Shown here piece after piece: positions 48,501 through 60,439 of a DNA stretch of 64,000 bases. The DNA is taken from NCBI GenBank assembly GCA_033065855.1, contig JAVXUO010002887.1:372001-436000 (forward strand), read 5' to 3'. Below the pieces are notes generated by a model. The model was not told the DNA's origin and ran no database searches. It saw only the letters and a list, made by a program, of their open reading frames with translations. The number at the start of each line of letters is the position of its first letter. Positions within the stretch are counted from its first letter, which is position 1. The position numbers and the translations under genes are program-made. Origin of the DNA: Escallonia rubra. Its lineage: Eukaryota; Streptophyta; Magnoliopsida; Escalloniales; Escalloniaceae.

Positions 48501-51500
48501 GCAGCAGCATTTTACTTTGTTCAAATTCGTCTTTGATATGTTTGTAGGACATTTTAGCCATGCTGTGCTCCCAGTTGAAATCATCATGGACATATATAAT
48601 ACCTCAAAGTGATATAAATAAGCAACAGCTAAGTAATGTATCTTGCAAGAGCGCTTCTGCAAGAAGTATTGAGTTCATATTGAGTTTTGTGGACATTTCT
48701 AATGGATTTAAAATTGTTACCGGATACTGTTATTTTTAGTAGTGTTTTTTTGAGTCCAGAATGTGCGCCTAGCACTCCATGTTTATACGGAGAGAGTCGT
48801 GTAGTTTATGTACTCTTTGATGTTCATAGTTCAAATGTTGGTGGAGATAGCTGATTAAAATCTCGATGGAATTGCAGTGCTGCATTAGTGAAGCTTGCTG
48901 ACATGGAATACTGTGGCACAACAAGGTAATTAGTCTTCTCCACCTTGAAATAATTGGCATGACATACTAACTACTCTTTTCTCCCTTAAGTTCTCTACAT
49001 AAGTGGCATATTGATGATCTTAGTGCTCTAGCAATTTATGGTTACGATATCCTACATTATTAAACCAAGTTGATAGTCTAAAATGGGCATGCTAAATTGG
49101 AAGGAATTTTGTGCGAAGATCAATGATTTGACGAGACGACCTGAAAGGGTGGGTGGTCGGGAACATGTTTGGATATTTCTGTTAGGGGAACCTCGTAGTA
49201 TATGTAATTTGTGCGAAGATCAATGATTTAACGAGGCATGTCTTAGAGAGTGGACATGCCAATTTAACAAGGCACAATGTATATGGTGTTGTTCTCGTGC
49301 TAATTTTAACTGTGTACTGCCTACTTCGTGAGAACTGCTGTCTGCCGTGTGCATGTGTGAGGATGGTAGTGTAGATGTCCCTGCTAGATTAAGCTCTTCA
49401 ATCTTCATGCATGCTAAATTTTGTTTTATTATCACTTTTCTCTTGGAGAACTATGCTTTCTTTTTATCTCCACCGTTGTGGACCTCGCCTTGAGAAAGAC
49501 GTACAATTTAGAGCCGATAACAACCGTCATTAGCATTTATTTAGCAATTTATTTTGTTTGTGCCACATTTCTTTTTCTAAGAATGTTGTTAAGAGCTGAC
49601 AGATTTTCACTGGTGTTGTGGTGCAGTTATTTCATAAAAAAATTAATTGAGAAAAATTATTATTTGCCATATGGTGCACTGAATGCTATGGTTGCGCATT
49701 TTATGAAGTTCCTCGAGGAGTCAAGGATAATGCCGGTGATCTGGCATCAGTCGCTCCTTGCATTTGTGCAATTGTAAGTATGATCTTTTCTTTTTTATCA
49801 ATTCTTGCTACTTTTTGTTTGTCTGGAAAGATTAGAAGCTTTTTATATCAACTAATTGGGTGCACGTGAACAGTTAGGTGATTGTACAATTGTTTTATCT
49901 AAAATAATAATGGTTAATTTAAAATCATTTGATTGTACACTCTTGTTACTCTTATGTGCAATTGTTGTCGCTAAATTTAGAATCTTGCAACCATACTTTC
50001 AATAGTAATGTTCATGGAGGGGAGTCTAATAAAAAAATGTTTTAAAATGCCCCACCCAAGAGGTTGTTATTGCATTTACGGGTTTTCGCAATACACTTAA
50101 TTCAATATTTAGTCTGAAATGCTAATTATCTTTTTTGATATAGCAAATTAAGTTTAATTCTCACAATCTATCTTTGAAACCTAAATTCAGTTTAAAAAAA
50201 AAAGCAGAATTGAAAATAGAGAACACGGCATAAGTTACTCCCTCAATTTTATTGAAAAATCCCTTTTTGGTTTCTTACAAGTTTCTGGGATAAATTTACT
50301 CTAATATTCGATTTTATCCTGCCTTGACTTGTCAAACGATATTCTTAAATATATGTTTGCTATTTTGAGTTCACTTTAATGTTTGCATGCACCAATTTGT
50401 TATATGATTTTGCGCAAAGTCAAAAAATAAACCAGAGTATTGTATTATTCTTGTTACTATTTTCTTGATCTTCATTGCGTTAAAACTTAAAGACAATTGG
50501 ATTGCGTTAGAGCCCAAGACAGAGAACTCATAATCTTTGTCCGTTCATTCAAGAAGAGCTCATAGACTTTATAAGTCAGCAAAAAGTTAGTAAAGTATTG
50601 ACCATCAGGGACTTGTCAGCGATCACAATATTCTTCTTTTGGCTTTTTAAAGGGCAAATTACTCTTAGAACCCTTGAGGTTTTACATAACTACAGTCATC
50701 TCTTACTAACTATTATATTACACTCCGCTTCATGTGGTTTGTAATACGATCACACAAAATCCCATTCCGTTAAGCATCAGCGAATAAAAGTTAGGGCACG
50801 ACACAATTTTTTGTAATCTACCAAAATTGCCCTTAAGATGTCTTCCCCTTCTTCACCACCGGTGCCGCCGTCATCCCCCTCTCCAAACACCACTACCCAC
50901 TGCCCATCTCACGTGCGCGCGCACACGCACACAGATACACACACAGAGCGGCGACACCTTCTGCCCATCCCCAGCACACCGGCTACCCTCTTTCACTGGT
51001 CTCTCTCTCTCTCTCTCACACACACACATTTCATCTGCTCCGTACCCACCATTGAAACCCCAGGACCAACCACCAATGTCGCTCACTCACTCTCACACAC
51101 ACACACACACACGCCCACTCCATCTGCTCTGTTCCCACCATTGAAACCCCAGTGACCAACTAGTCGATGACCAACCACCAAACCATCAACGCCTAACCAC
51201 CACCGTTGCAACCAACCTCCGCTACACTGCCACCATCAGACCTGGCACCAGCACACCGTTACCCAACTCAATTGCAGTGCAACACATATGGCACCAATGA
51301 TGCAAACATAAATCTTATCCTAATTTTAAATCCATATAAAAAATCACCAAATTCCATCTTTCCCATCTTGTTTCTTTTCTGATTTTCATGGACAAACAAT
51401 AATCCGGCAGTGGTAGTTTCCTTTTTGGTTATGGTGGCGGGGCAGTGGAGGAGAGGGGGATGACAAGTGCTTCGCTAGTGTGTGAGAGAGAGAGAGAGAT

Positions 51501-54500
51501 CAGCGATGTGTGTGTGTGTGAGATGGGCAGTGGTGTTTGGAGAAGGGGATGGCAGCATATTGAGTAATTTAATTGTTTATGAGGGGTATTATCGTCCTTA
51601 CAGTGATTATGTTAACTCTGTGAACTGAAAAATAAAAAAGTGAAGCGAAGTGTAATAAAAATAGTTAGTAGGCTGAGTATAGTTATGGTAAACCTCAAGG
51701 GTTCTTAAGTAATTTGCCCTTTTTTAAACAATATAACTTCAAACTGCATTTCAAAACACGCATCATGTAGGTTGTAGGTATATAATGTTTCTTAGTACTA
51801 GTTGAGTTCCCGATTCGTCCCTAATTCCTACAGAATATAATCACAAGCCTGGGAGAGATCCCTTGAACATACCAAGTGATTTCCCTTCCTTGAACATATC
51901 AAGCGATTTCCCCAACAATGATTCGACAAGGTTTTCTCTAATACTGAAACCAAAGATTGCGAAGAGACCATTGCTAGTAATAACAGTGCAAATTATGAGA
52001 AAAAAAGAAAAAGGATGAACTCCTTAGTTCATGGAAAGAAATTAAAGAAAATTAGGCTCAAGGATAAAAGCCATATTATTTGAGCATCATTACTACAAGC
52101 CCAAAATGCCATAAAACTCGATACATGTACATGTATATTCTTCTTTCTTATTGAGTTTTCGATTGTATAACGAATATCAAAAGTATAGACATGTTTATTT
52201 CCTATAGTGCACGCTTGTTTGATATAGTATTACCTGAAAGTTCTTTGGTAACAAAGTTCGAGTGTTCCACATACATATATCTTGATTACAGTACTGTATT
52301 CCAAACACAGGAGATAAACTTCTTAAAACTACTTCTTCTTGATCCAAATTCACCGGCTTCAACAATCTTTGCAAGAAGCTCACTTAAACAAATTATAGGT
52401 GGTGTAGAAAATTTAGTTGTTAGGCTACTTTAACCTGCACTTGACTTATACCTTGGAGCAAACCCGTAATTTCACGGCATAATAGAGAGAGAGAGAGAGA
52501 GTTTTGATCCATTTAATGGGTGAAGTCTAAGAAGAGGAGAAGTCTTTAATTAGTGTAAGAAGAGGATAAGCCTAAAAAAAGGAGAAGTCTTTAAATATAA
52601 GAATAGGATAAGCTTAAGAAGGTAATTGTTGCTAGCCCATCTTGGCTACGCACTTTTGACTGCTTTTGGGTCTAGCTCTCGTGACACGTTAAAAGCTATT
52701 CAACGGTCAGAGTTTAACACTACCAAGCCAATCAACTAAGGCGCACGATCAAGTCAAGTGCCGCACCTCCGGCACAAAATTATTCATCAATTGTTGGAAT
52801 CGACAGCGCGCCTTCCCTCGAATGAATCGTCAGCGCGCCTTCCCTCGAATGGGTTGGCCACGCCTTCCCCCGAAGTGGTCGGCCTTCGGCCTTCCCCCCA
52901 AGGGGTCGGTCCAAGCTCCCTATCCTTGGTCTCCTCTCCTCACTACTTAGGGGCTCCATTTCATTGGGGGCTCCCTTGCTTCACCCCTTGGGGGCTCCCT
53001 TGCCTCACCCCTTGTTCTCTCATCCCCTTGGGATCTCCATGCTCTGGAACACCCATCGCCGTGCCCGAGCTCCTTCTCCATGTCATGTGCCACCGGCATG
53101 GCGTCCGTCTCCACGACACCCCTCATTGCGCCCGAGCACTATCTCCTCCTCACGTGCCCCCGACATGACATTCATATCCACGACACCCGTCGCCGCGCCT
53201 AATAATCGTCTCCGTGTCATGTGCCACTGGCATGACACCCATCTCCGCGTCACCTATTGCCGCGCCCGAGTGTCGTCTTGCGTTACGCGCCTTCGGCACG
53301 ACGTCCATCTCCGTAATAGCTGTCGTTGCACCCGAGCGTCGCGACGCTAGACTGTGCTCAAGCGATGTCTCCACTTGCCCCAGGCAAGACGCCCGTCTCC
53401 GCCACCCCGTCGCGATGCCTGAGGCCGTTTACACGTCACGTGCCCCCGAAACGAAGCCAAGCTCCGCGACACTTGTCGCTGTGCCCAAGCGTCGTCTCTG
53501 GCACGTGCCGTTGACACGACGCCCATCTCTGCGAGACTCGTTGCAGCGCCCAAGCACCGTCTCCGCGTCATGTGCCTCCTGCACGACTCCTGTCTCTTTA
53601 ACACCCGTTGCTGTGTCTGATCGGCGTAATGCCTGACTGCCGCCGAGCTCGTCTCTGGGCCACGTGCCCCTGGCACGATACCCGTGTCTGTAACACTATC
53701 GTCGCGCTGAAGCGTCGTCCCCTTTGGTCATAGGTTCCCCTGGCGCTCCTTCCCTTGGCCATGCCCATGTGCTGTCGCCGTGTCATATGCCCTCACAGAA
53801 CACTTGGTGACTGCGCCCTTGCGCTGTCTCTATTGAACATGCCCAGCACCACACACATTTTGCCGTGCCCATACATTGTGCCACTCATACGGTCGTTCCC
53901 CCTGACACCATGTTATACTACCACGCCCCTACGTTGGTCACCACACCATACACACCTTGCCTTGGTCGTGAAACATGCTTCGACCCACTCTTTGGAGTTT
54001 GCTGCATCCCTCAGGGTAGGCAACCCCTCTAGGACACTGCCTCCAGGAGTTCCAAGTGCTCCAGCATGAGGACTCCCTTCCCGCCAGGTAGGCGACTCCT
54101 CCAGAACACTACCTCGGCCTGTCAGGTAAGCCACTCCTCCGCCGCACTACATTGGCGCGCTCTGAGTGCTCTGGCACAAGGACTTATTGCGGGGATTAGT
54201 GACTCATCTGGGACACTATCTTCGCCAGGGAACTCCAAATGCTCCAGCATGACGACTCGATCTCCTTCCGCCAGGTAGGCGACTCCTCTGGGACATTACC
54301 TCGACCAGTGGGGTAGGCGACTCCTCCGGGACACTACCTCGGTTTGTCGGGTAGGCAACTCCTTTAAGACACTACCTTGGCCCGTCGGGTAGGCGACTAC
54401 TCCGGGACATTTCCTTAGCGCGTTCTGAGTGCGCCGGCACAAGGACTCACAGCGGGCTATGCGACTCTTACAAGACACTATCTCCGCCAGGGTGTCTACG

Positions 54501-56438
54501 TGACTAGTCTACGTGCTCTGGCACTTGGGACTCTTCATCGACACCCCTAAGGACTATAACCCCTAGATCACTCCGAGACGGGAGCATGTCTTCAGAGTGC
54601 ATCGCCCTAATCCGCCTCCCAGTTGAGCGTCGAGCCTTCCCCACTGCTGCCAAGTCCTCTGCGTCTCTCCACGCCCTTGTGGGACTCGGGGCTTTAAACT
54701 AGTGGCTAGATCAAGGGATTCTCTGGCCATACCGGCGTTGTGTGAGACAGTCTTTCCAGGCAAAAAGATCGAAGCTTTGCCAAGCAGGCAGGGTGAATAT
54801 GCGATCCGTCAATCCGTAGAGCACCGACATTTGTGGCCTCCTCAGTGAGGTGTCGCTCCAGGGAGCGCCACACGAAGAGCGCCACATGTCGCTTGATGAC
54901 ATCATCTCCTCAACCCCTATAAATAAGGGACTTGAGAATTCATTTGCAAAACTCACTTTCTTACTCTAGAATCTCAGAGCTCAGAAATTCTAGAGAGAGA
55001 AACACTTTGGACCTTGACGCATGACCTGACTTGGGACCTTGACTCTGGATCTAAGCATTGGACTAGTGACTGTCGTCGTGTGTTCACCCCGCACCTTCAC
55101 CCTCGCAGCACTGCCACTCCTCAAGCTCTGTCTGGGAAGCCCTGGTCTATGCCCTTGTTTCGTCCTTGCTTTGTTCCATATCAGCATACTTGGCCCCCGA
55201 CTCGGACTGCATTGTTTGCGACACCTCCACGTACACGACGAACCAACTTCCTTGGCATACAAGGTATAATGGGAAGGGAAGAAGAAGAGGAGGGGTCTAA
55301 TTCTGGTTCGTGCAATTACTAAAAATGTATTGCGCATTCATTGTAACTACAATATTAAAGACCATTATTCGTAATATCATTCTTTTGTTGGGGTATTTCA
55401 GTCCAGAAAATGATTTTCATCTATCCGTACTTTATAAGTAGTATAGATCCATGTCAGTCTTATGTCTCTGGGCCATTGTTTTATCCTTCTTCTTAGCATT
55501 CTATTGGCCTTGATTCGGTTGATACAGGTACACCTCTGTATGATTTTGTTTATTGTCATGTTTTTAATAATTGATGTTATGCCTTTTGGCATTAAATAAA
55601 CTCAACTTTAATTTTAGGTGCTATATACTTGTTAAAGGGGAAAAGTTGTTTCCTCAACCTTGAAACTTTGTTGCAGGTACAAACATGAATTTAATCAGGA
55701 GGATAAAGTCAAGCTCAACACTCTTGTGCAAAAGCAAAGGCATAAATTAGTACGAGCGTAAAACCTTTTGCTGCTATATTAATTTTTTATAACTTTGTAT
55801 GGTGGCAATATCTAGGCCCTTTCCCCTCCTTAACTGCAGATTACACCAGAAATATGCAGGGAGCTAGAGAACAGCCGTGACCCCAAGGAGGAGAAGAATG
55901 ACCTTATCTCTTCAAGTATCCTTTAGTTTGACTGAAGCTCATTTTTTTTTTGTTTTGTTACAGTAGATGTTATCTTGCATTTTCTAAGTGTGACACCTAT
56001 ATATATACCAACACTGCGATCTGTGTGTGTGTGTGTGTTTTTTTTTAAAGTAAACTGGAAGTTACAATACTGCCCCCCTATTTGCCCGCGTATCCCTCCG
56101 ACTCATTAAATACCTTCGAGACATTTTGGTCAAAATGTAGCGGACGACGGTTATTTTTTATAAAAAAAGTTAGATCTGATCCGTCCATCCACTATAGATG
56201 GACGGCCAGATGGTTTTAACTCCAAAAAATTATATGGCAGTGGTTGCTTGGTTTGCACTTTCTCACTATGGGATCAATCCTTCAACCCTCACTTGTTGCA
56301 TCTGCCTCTTATGTTATTTTTGAACTCCTAAAGTCCGGTTTCCTTCACTCGTTATTACCATCTCCTCTTTCTGTTGTCAATAGAGTGATTGAAGAAGACA
56401 GGTTTGATATTCCAGATGTACCTATGGAGGAGGACTAG
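42574..56438 (+). CDS. BYS: bystin / ENP1 homologue, 40S ribosome-biogenesis factor
   Basis: Family role: a nucleolar/nuclear factor bound to pre-40S particles and needed for 18S rRNA maturation and small-subunit export. Exons: 42574-42822, 43348-43474, 44110-44155, 44386-44713, 47642-47721, 48878-48925, 49627-49773, 55677-55749, 55840-55915, 56359-56438 (417 aa, all phases consistent). The start [13 protein letters not shown] gives a basic N-terminus, then an acidic [16 protein letters not shown]. The bystin core runs from [20 protein letters not shown] through [88 protein letters not shown] and [14 protein letters not shown]. It ends [15 protein letters not shown]. The last junction needs an unusual intron (see findings). 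Introns 4 (2.9 kb) and 7 (5.9 kb) are filled by transposon relics. Confidence 0.94.
45569..46843. mobile_element. 1.28-kb unknown insertion splitting the LINE relic
   Basis: Bounded by TTAAT on both sides (45564-45568, 46844-46848), where LINE homology stops and restarts in register. The ends (AGAAAATAG..CATAAGA) do not match a class I can name. Inside is a 115-bp tandem duplication (45700-45814, 45815-45929), both copies beginning CCACAATATAAGCAA. No coding domain was recognised. Confidence 0.55.
45700..45929. repeat. 115-bp two-copy tandem duplication
   Basis: Copies share CCACAATATAAGCAA, AATCAAATC(A/G)GATGTGCCC and TCCCAAGGGAACATTTCTCC, with scattered substitutions. The open minus-strand frame across them only reflects the duplication. 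Confidence 0.85.
50652..51719. mobile_element. MULE-like non-autonomous element M5 in bystin intron 7
   Basis: A 1068-bp element bounded by GGGCAAATTACTCTTAGAAC and, on the right, GTTCTTAAGTAATTTGCCC. The flanks CTTTTTAAA (50643-50651) and TTTTTTAAA (51720-51728) match at 8 of 9 positions. The termini resemble M3/M4 in word order (GGGCAAATTAC, then CTTGAGGTTT). The interior is C/A-rich with CACACA microsatellites; the two overlapping 105-codon Pro/Ser/His frames are low complexity. No transposase. Confidence 0.85.
53050..53640. repeat. degenerate ~70-bp minisatellite inside the LTR-like block
   Basis: About eight imperfect units built on a CGTGTCATGTGCC..GGCACGACGCCC.. ATCTCCGCGACACC..CGTCGCCGCGCCCGAG consensus. 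The unit accounts for long opposite-strand ORFs that are not genes. Confidence 0.75.
54000..54480. repeat. ~50-bp minisatellite (GGGTAGGCGACTCCTCC units)
   Basis: Repeated GGTAGGCGACTCCTCCGGGA / CACTACCTCGG units, with interspersed GCTCTGAGTGCTCTGGCACAAGGACT segments. It lies inside the LTR-like block. Confidence 0.75.
56130..56240. repeat. FB2-family terminus fragment in the last bystin intron
   Basis: AAATGTAGCGGACGACGG, a T/A run, then GATCTGATCCGTCCATCC and GATGGACGGCCAGATGG follow the same order as the right arm of FB2 (29760-29850). Only one arm is seen. It lies between the U12-like donor (55916) and the proposed branch point. Confidence 0.6.
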
Positions 56439-57125
56439 ATTTGCTAGGTAATCTCCCCCGCCCCCTCACACACACACTCTTCTGCCTGCAGCTAATTAGA
56501 GATTCTTGGCGAAAGCAGGTAAGCCATGTGCAAGAGATGGAAATCTGTAGTGTTGGCGTTACCGCTTCATAGCAAAGCATTTTCTGCGGAGAGGCACAAA
56601 CGTTTTTGCACATGGATTGCCTATGTGTTGAGAAGATAGTACATTCTTGACGACTGATTTTCATTTTCAATAGGAGAATTACTTGTCAGGATAAATACAC
56701 CTTTGTGAAAAAGATAGCATTTAAATGTCTTAATCATATCTAATTGAAGTTAGGTCATCTGTACTGCAAGACTCCAGTTTTGTTTAGCCCCAGAGACAAT
56801 CTGCTTTTGTTGCGGCAATGTCGATTCAGATGGTACTCTTGATGCAAAACTATCATAAAAAGCAAATTGATAAGCTAAAAGCAGGTAACTTTGTCGGTTG
56901 GAATCGTATGCATTTCATGCCTGTTGCTTGGATATCTCTCCCAAGATGATTCAATGGTTGGGAAGTGTGACACACTTATATTTCTACTACTATTAATCAA
57001 ATTCTGGGAGGATACATTGCTGGAGGCTGGGAGACCTTACCTTTTCCTACCAGCCATTGAGACATTCTCTTTGCTGAATGCTGAGAATTTCTGCCCAGAT
57101 TTCAGTCAACTCTCTTGCCTGCCCA
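56439..57125 (+). other. bystin 3' flank, no gene recognised
   Basis: Contains the presumed 3' UTR after TAG 56436-56438. Short frames lack recognisable domains. Confidence 0.45.
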
Positions 57126-57373
57126 TTTTTGTGCTACAGCCCTTCCTATCTGATAGAAAAGGATCCCATGATCCTGAACCGATCTTACCTGGGATCGCAA
57201 ATCCCAAGTTTGTCTATGAAGAGCGGATCTAATTGTATTAGTGTCTATAATTGATTTCTTCTGTGTAATACTAATCGACAGGGCCTCATTGGTAAGTGCT
57301 ACAAGATCTCGTGCATTGGAACCCATGGTTATGGACCCGAATCCATTAGTATGGAACATTTTCTTTTCCACCA
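57126..57373 (-). pseudogene. ycf2: nuclear plastid DNA (NUPT) fragment of ycf2
   Basis: The minus-strand frame contains [34 protein letters not shown] and [16 protein letters not shown], nearly identical to the chloroplast Ycf2 protein around its AAA-like region. Similarity begins at about 57373 and stops after the GRAVAQ codons at about 57130. So only about 80 codons of a >2000-aa gene are present, without plastid neighbours. The intact frame over this length suggests a fairly recent transfer. Confidence 0.88.
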
Positions 57374-57892
57374 GAATGTTACACTTTCTAGCAGGGGCTG
57401 ACCCTTACTCTGTTAGGATAGTAAAAGAGGGCATGGGTATATGCACCAACTACCAAGGATTATACGATGTACTACAGCCAGGGTTGGGAATTAACGATTC
57501 TTTCCGAAGAAATATGCAAAAACCTTGACCTCTTATTCTCGGGATATGTCATCAACATGCCGTTGGGGTTGTAATTTGTCATTATTGCAAGAAATTCTTC
57601 TATAAGTACACCTGAATCTCGTAGCAAGTTGCTTAAGAGAAATCCAGTCTAACAACACGGTACAATGAAGTTCATCTAATGTACTTGACCTACAACTTTT
57701 ATCTAGGGAAAAAGTATGTATTCAAAGCTATAAAGACACTTGAGAAATATTTGTATTAGAGAACAAATCAATTAGAGAGCCAGAGAGCAGAACCCTAGCC
57801 TAGCGCGAACCCTGCCATGGCATAAAGTAAGAGAAATAAGAGGAAAAAGGGGCTGCACTGAAGCACAGAAAAGAAAGAGATGTTTGCGGAAC
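57374..57892. other. region between NUPT and F-box pseudogene
   Basis: No gene recognised. The part just right of the ycf2 fragment does not continue Ycf2, so the plastid insertion ends there or joins unrelated DNA. Confidence 0.4.
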
Positions 57893-59300
57893 TGTTGACA
57901 GATTTTCCGACTTGCTTGAGCCAATCATCCAGCAAATTTTTCCGTGCCTTCGAATAAAGGATGCAGATACCACTGCCGTACTGTCCAAGCAATACCGGAA
58001 AACCTTATGGGATTCATGCCCGATTATCTGGAACATCCACAAGGACTTCTGCAATAGACACATGGAGAAAAGAGAGCGCGATTTGTGACATTCATGTGTG
58101 AATCTCTAAAGAATCAAAAGACGTGCAGTACAATATGCAACATTGACAGGTTTTGCATTGCCTCCTCGTGACATCGTGCCACGAGAGTTGGGACTGTGTG
58201 ATCAAAGAGTGGACAGATTTCACCCTCGAGGTGAATGTCGATGAGTTAGATCTTTGCATGCAAAGAGGTTATGGTCTTTTGGCCTCTTCTTGGGGTATCA
58301 AGATTTTCGAGTGTCAATTTTGTTGCTGAATCGGTCACTCTATTGAAGCTTAAAGCACGTGAAATAATGCCCACTAGTTAAATGAATCTTCCTTACTTGA
58401 AAATGCCTTCGTTCAATAATGCCTACATCTAATCTCAGGATCCCCTTTGATCGAAGACTTGACCAACAACTATGGTTACATGGAGCGCGTCTTGAGGTGT
58501 TAAGTCCTAACCTGAAGTTCATGAATCTGGACCTTAATCGTATAAAAAAACTAAAGATCAAATCACTAAAACTTCTATGGCTAACATTTTCTTGCGAGGT
58601 AGGAGGATGCAAGATCGGATTTGATGCTTCCAAAATTATTAAGCATCTGAAGCACTATGGTATCTGGGCGACAGAGGGTGGATTCACAGAACTGATGTCT
58701 GGATTTCCTTCATTTGAGAGTTCGGCCATAGAGTACAGTGACCATTTGACGCAGATGTTTATTTCTTGCCAATGCCTTACAAATCTTGCGTTGATTAGGC
58801 GACGTTCAATAGAGTTTAAGATTAGTGCTCCAAACCTACTCTACTGGAGTACACAGAGTGGTGAATGAAAAAGAGAATTTCATCACATCATTGCCTTCAC
58901 TAAAGGCCTCCAAATTGCTTGATGTTGAAATCCATCTATTCCCTGAAGAATTGGAAACAGATTGGTATATCAGGCATGTTGAGAAATCTTCAGAAACAAT
59001 GGGCACATTCCAAACATGTAACAATGATTTGCCTTACTGATCTTGTATGTCTATGTTCCTTCCCATTGTCCAATGTAGTTCCTTCCTGTGTGCTTGTTTC
59101 CTTCTCCTTTTTCTCCTTTCTTTGACTTGGAAAAATATGGATGTCACTCATCATTCTACATATAACATTCTTGTAATGCAGGCTGTCAATTTTCCTAGAC
59201 GATTGAGTTCAAGTTTGCTCTCTCCTGTTCACGCTCTCAAGCATTTGATGCTGGCAAACTGTAATAGTAACAGAGCAACGGCAGCAGGATTGGGTTCTGG
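57893..59300 (+). pseudogene. F-box/LRR (FBD-type) pseudogene
   Basis: F-box-like start at about 57897 with LEPIIQQIFPCLRIKDADTT, AVLSKQYRKTLWDSCPIIWN and a stop at about 58085. In other frames follow SWDCVIKEWTDFTLEVNVDE, then LRR-like codons at 58419-58868 (ARLEVLSPNLKFMNLDL, CKIGFDASKIIKHLKH, SIEFKISAPNLLYW), then ITSLPSLKASKLLDVEIHLF and VNFPRRLSSSLLSPVHALKH. Intact members of this family are SCF substrate-recognition subunits. Here several stops and at least three frame changes break the coding order, so it is a pseudogene. Part of the damage could be unrecognised introns. Confidence 0.78.
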
Positions 59301-59792
59301 TTCAGGTACTCAAGTATGGAGCCATACGAGAAATGCCGTTGGCAATTAGTGTTAAAGCTGGGGAGCCCTGTTATGCCCGTGTCAAACGATTGGAGAAGTG
59401 GAGCTGGAGGACTTTTGTTTGGAATAATGCCTGATATGCTGCTCATTGTGTAGTGTTGGCAAAACATTTATGCGTGTGCTGGGCGACTCACGAGAACATA
59501 AACTTATGACTTTGTTACAAAACCATTATACCGTTCTGCAAAACTATGTGTTACAACGTAGTAACGTACTTACACAAGTTCGAGCAACTAAATCGGTTTA
59601 AAGCGGCAAATAATTCTCGTTCTCGCTCTTGCTGTTGCTTTTATACTCTTTTTTTTTCCTTGTGTTATTGCTATCAAAAAATTTAATAGAAAGAAGGTGG
59701 GACAGAGACCTCACCCTAGAGATACATGGGGACATGAAACCGTAGCCTTAAGAAGGAAGAGGAGCAAACTAACTTTGTCCTCCCACTACTAA

Positions 59793-60095
59793 ATGTGTCA
59801 TATTTATCATTCTCAGGTTCTCGCTTTCAAAGCTTTTAGCTTCTACTATCAAATATGTGTGTCATATTTACAACTCTCACGTTCTCGCTTTCAAAGCTTT
59901 GAGCTTCTACTATCAAATATATATGTGTCTGTGCACCGCTCTCACGTTCTCACTTTCAAAATTTTGAACTCTTACTAATATGTGTCATATTTATCACGTT
60001 CTCGCTTTCACCTTTGTATTGCAAATGGCTTTCAAAATTTTGAGTTCTTACTCTCAAATATGCATCATATATTTATCGCCCTCACATTCTCGTTT
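59793..60095. repeat. ~60-bp minisatellite, 4-5 imperfect units
   Basis: Units of the form TGTGTCATATTTATC..CTCACGTTCTCGCTTTCAAA followed by GCTTTGAGCTTCTACTATCA, with drift and one longer unit. The ORFs through it reflect the repeat. Confidence 0.8.
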
Positions 60096-60439
60096 TCCGC
60101 ATTGAATTTTGCTCCAGCTTGTCAAACGGGTGACTTGGGCCTACGTGAATGGAAAGCATCCATGAGAGAAGGTACCCGCTAGGAACATCTGTCCCAGAAG
60201 AAACAAAGATTATAAAATTTTGGCACGAGCAAAAACTTGGTCCCATTTGATTAGCCTTGACGCAAACTCTCTCTTTGCTTAATCTGCTACAACTGGGTTT
60301 TTTTTGCCCCTCAAGCATGACGGGATTCAGTTGCAGGCCATTGAATGAGTGGTTTAGGGCTTTGGTCTTGTGAACCTCATGTGATTGATAATGTGGAAAA
60401 AACAAAAGAAGAACCAAGTTCAAAACCATTTATGGGAAG

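Larger units (their letters stand above)
52440..55310 (+). mobile_element. solo-LTR-like block (probable Ty3/gypsy Tat-type) in bystin intron 7
   Basis: A ~2.9-kb GC-rich island in an AT-rich intron. Near its right end is CCCCTATAAATAAGGGACTT (about 54915), a classic LTR TATA box, followed by a leader-like segment. Upstream are two minisatellite arrays. No PBS, polypurine tract or pol domain is present, as expected for a solo LTR. TG..CA ends and a 5-bp duplication could not be fixed, so the boundaries are approximate. The many ORFs are shadows of the arrays. Confidence 0.5.

Noticed and set aside
50827..51155. Two overlapping 105-codon Pro/Ser/His ORFs
   Set aside because: Three frames are open at once because of CA and CCACC repeats in M5, so there is no coding signal.
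53050..53640. Regular repeats as a possible CRISPR-like array
   Set aside because: Units are imperfect and contiguous, without unique spacers, and the genome is clearly plant.
52758..54278. Many ORFs of 60-140 codons on both strands
   Set aside because: Shadows of the 70-bp and 50-bp minisatellites in the LTR-like block. Open frames appear on both strands in register with the repeat unit.
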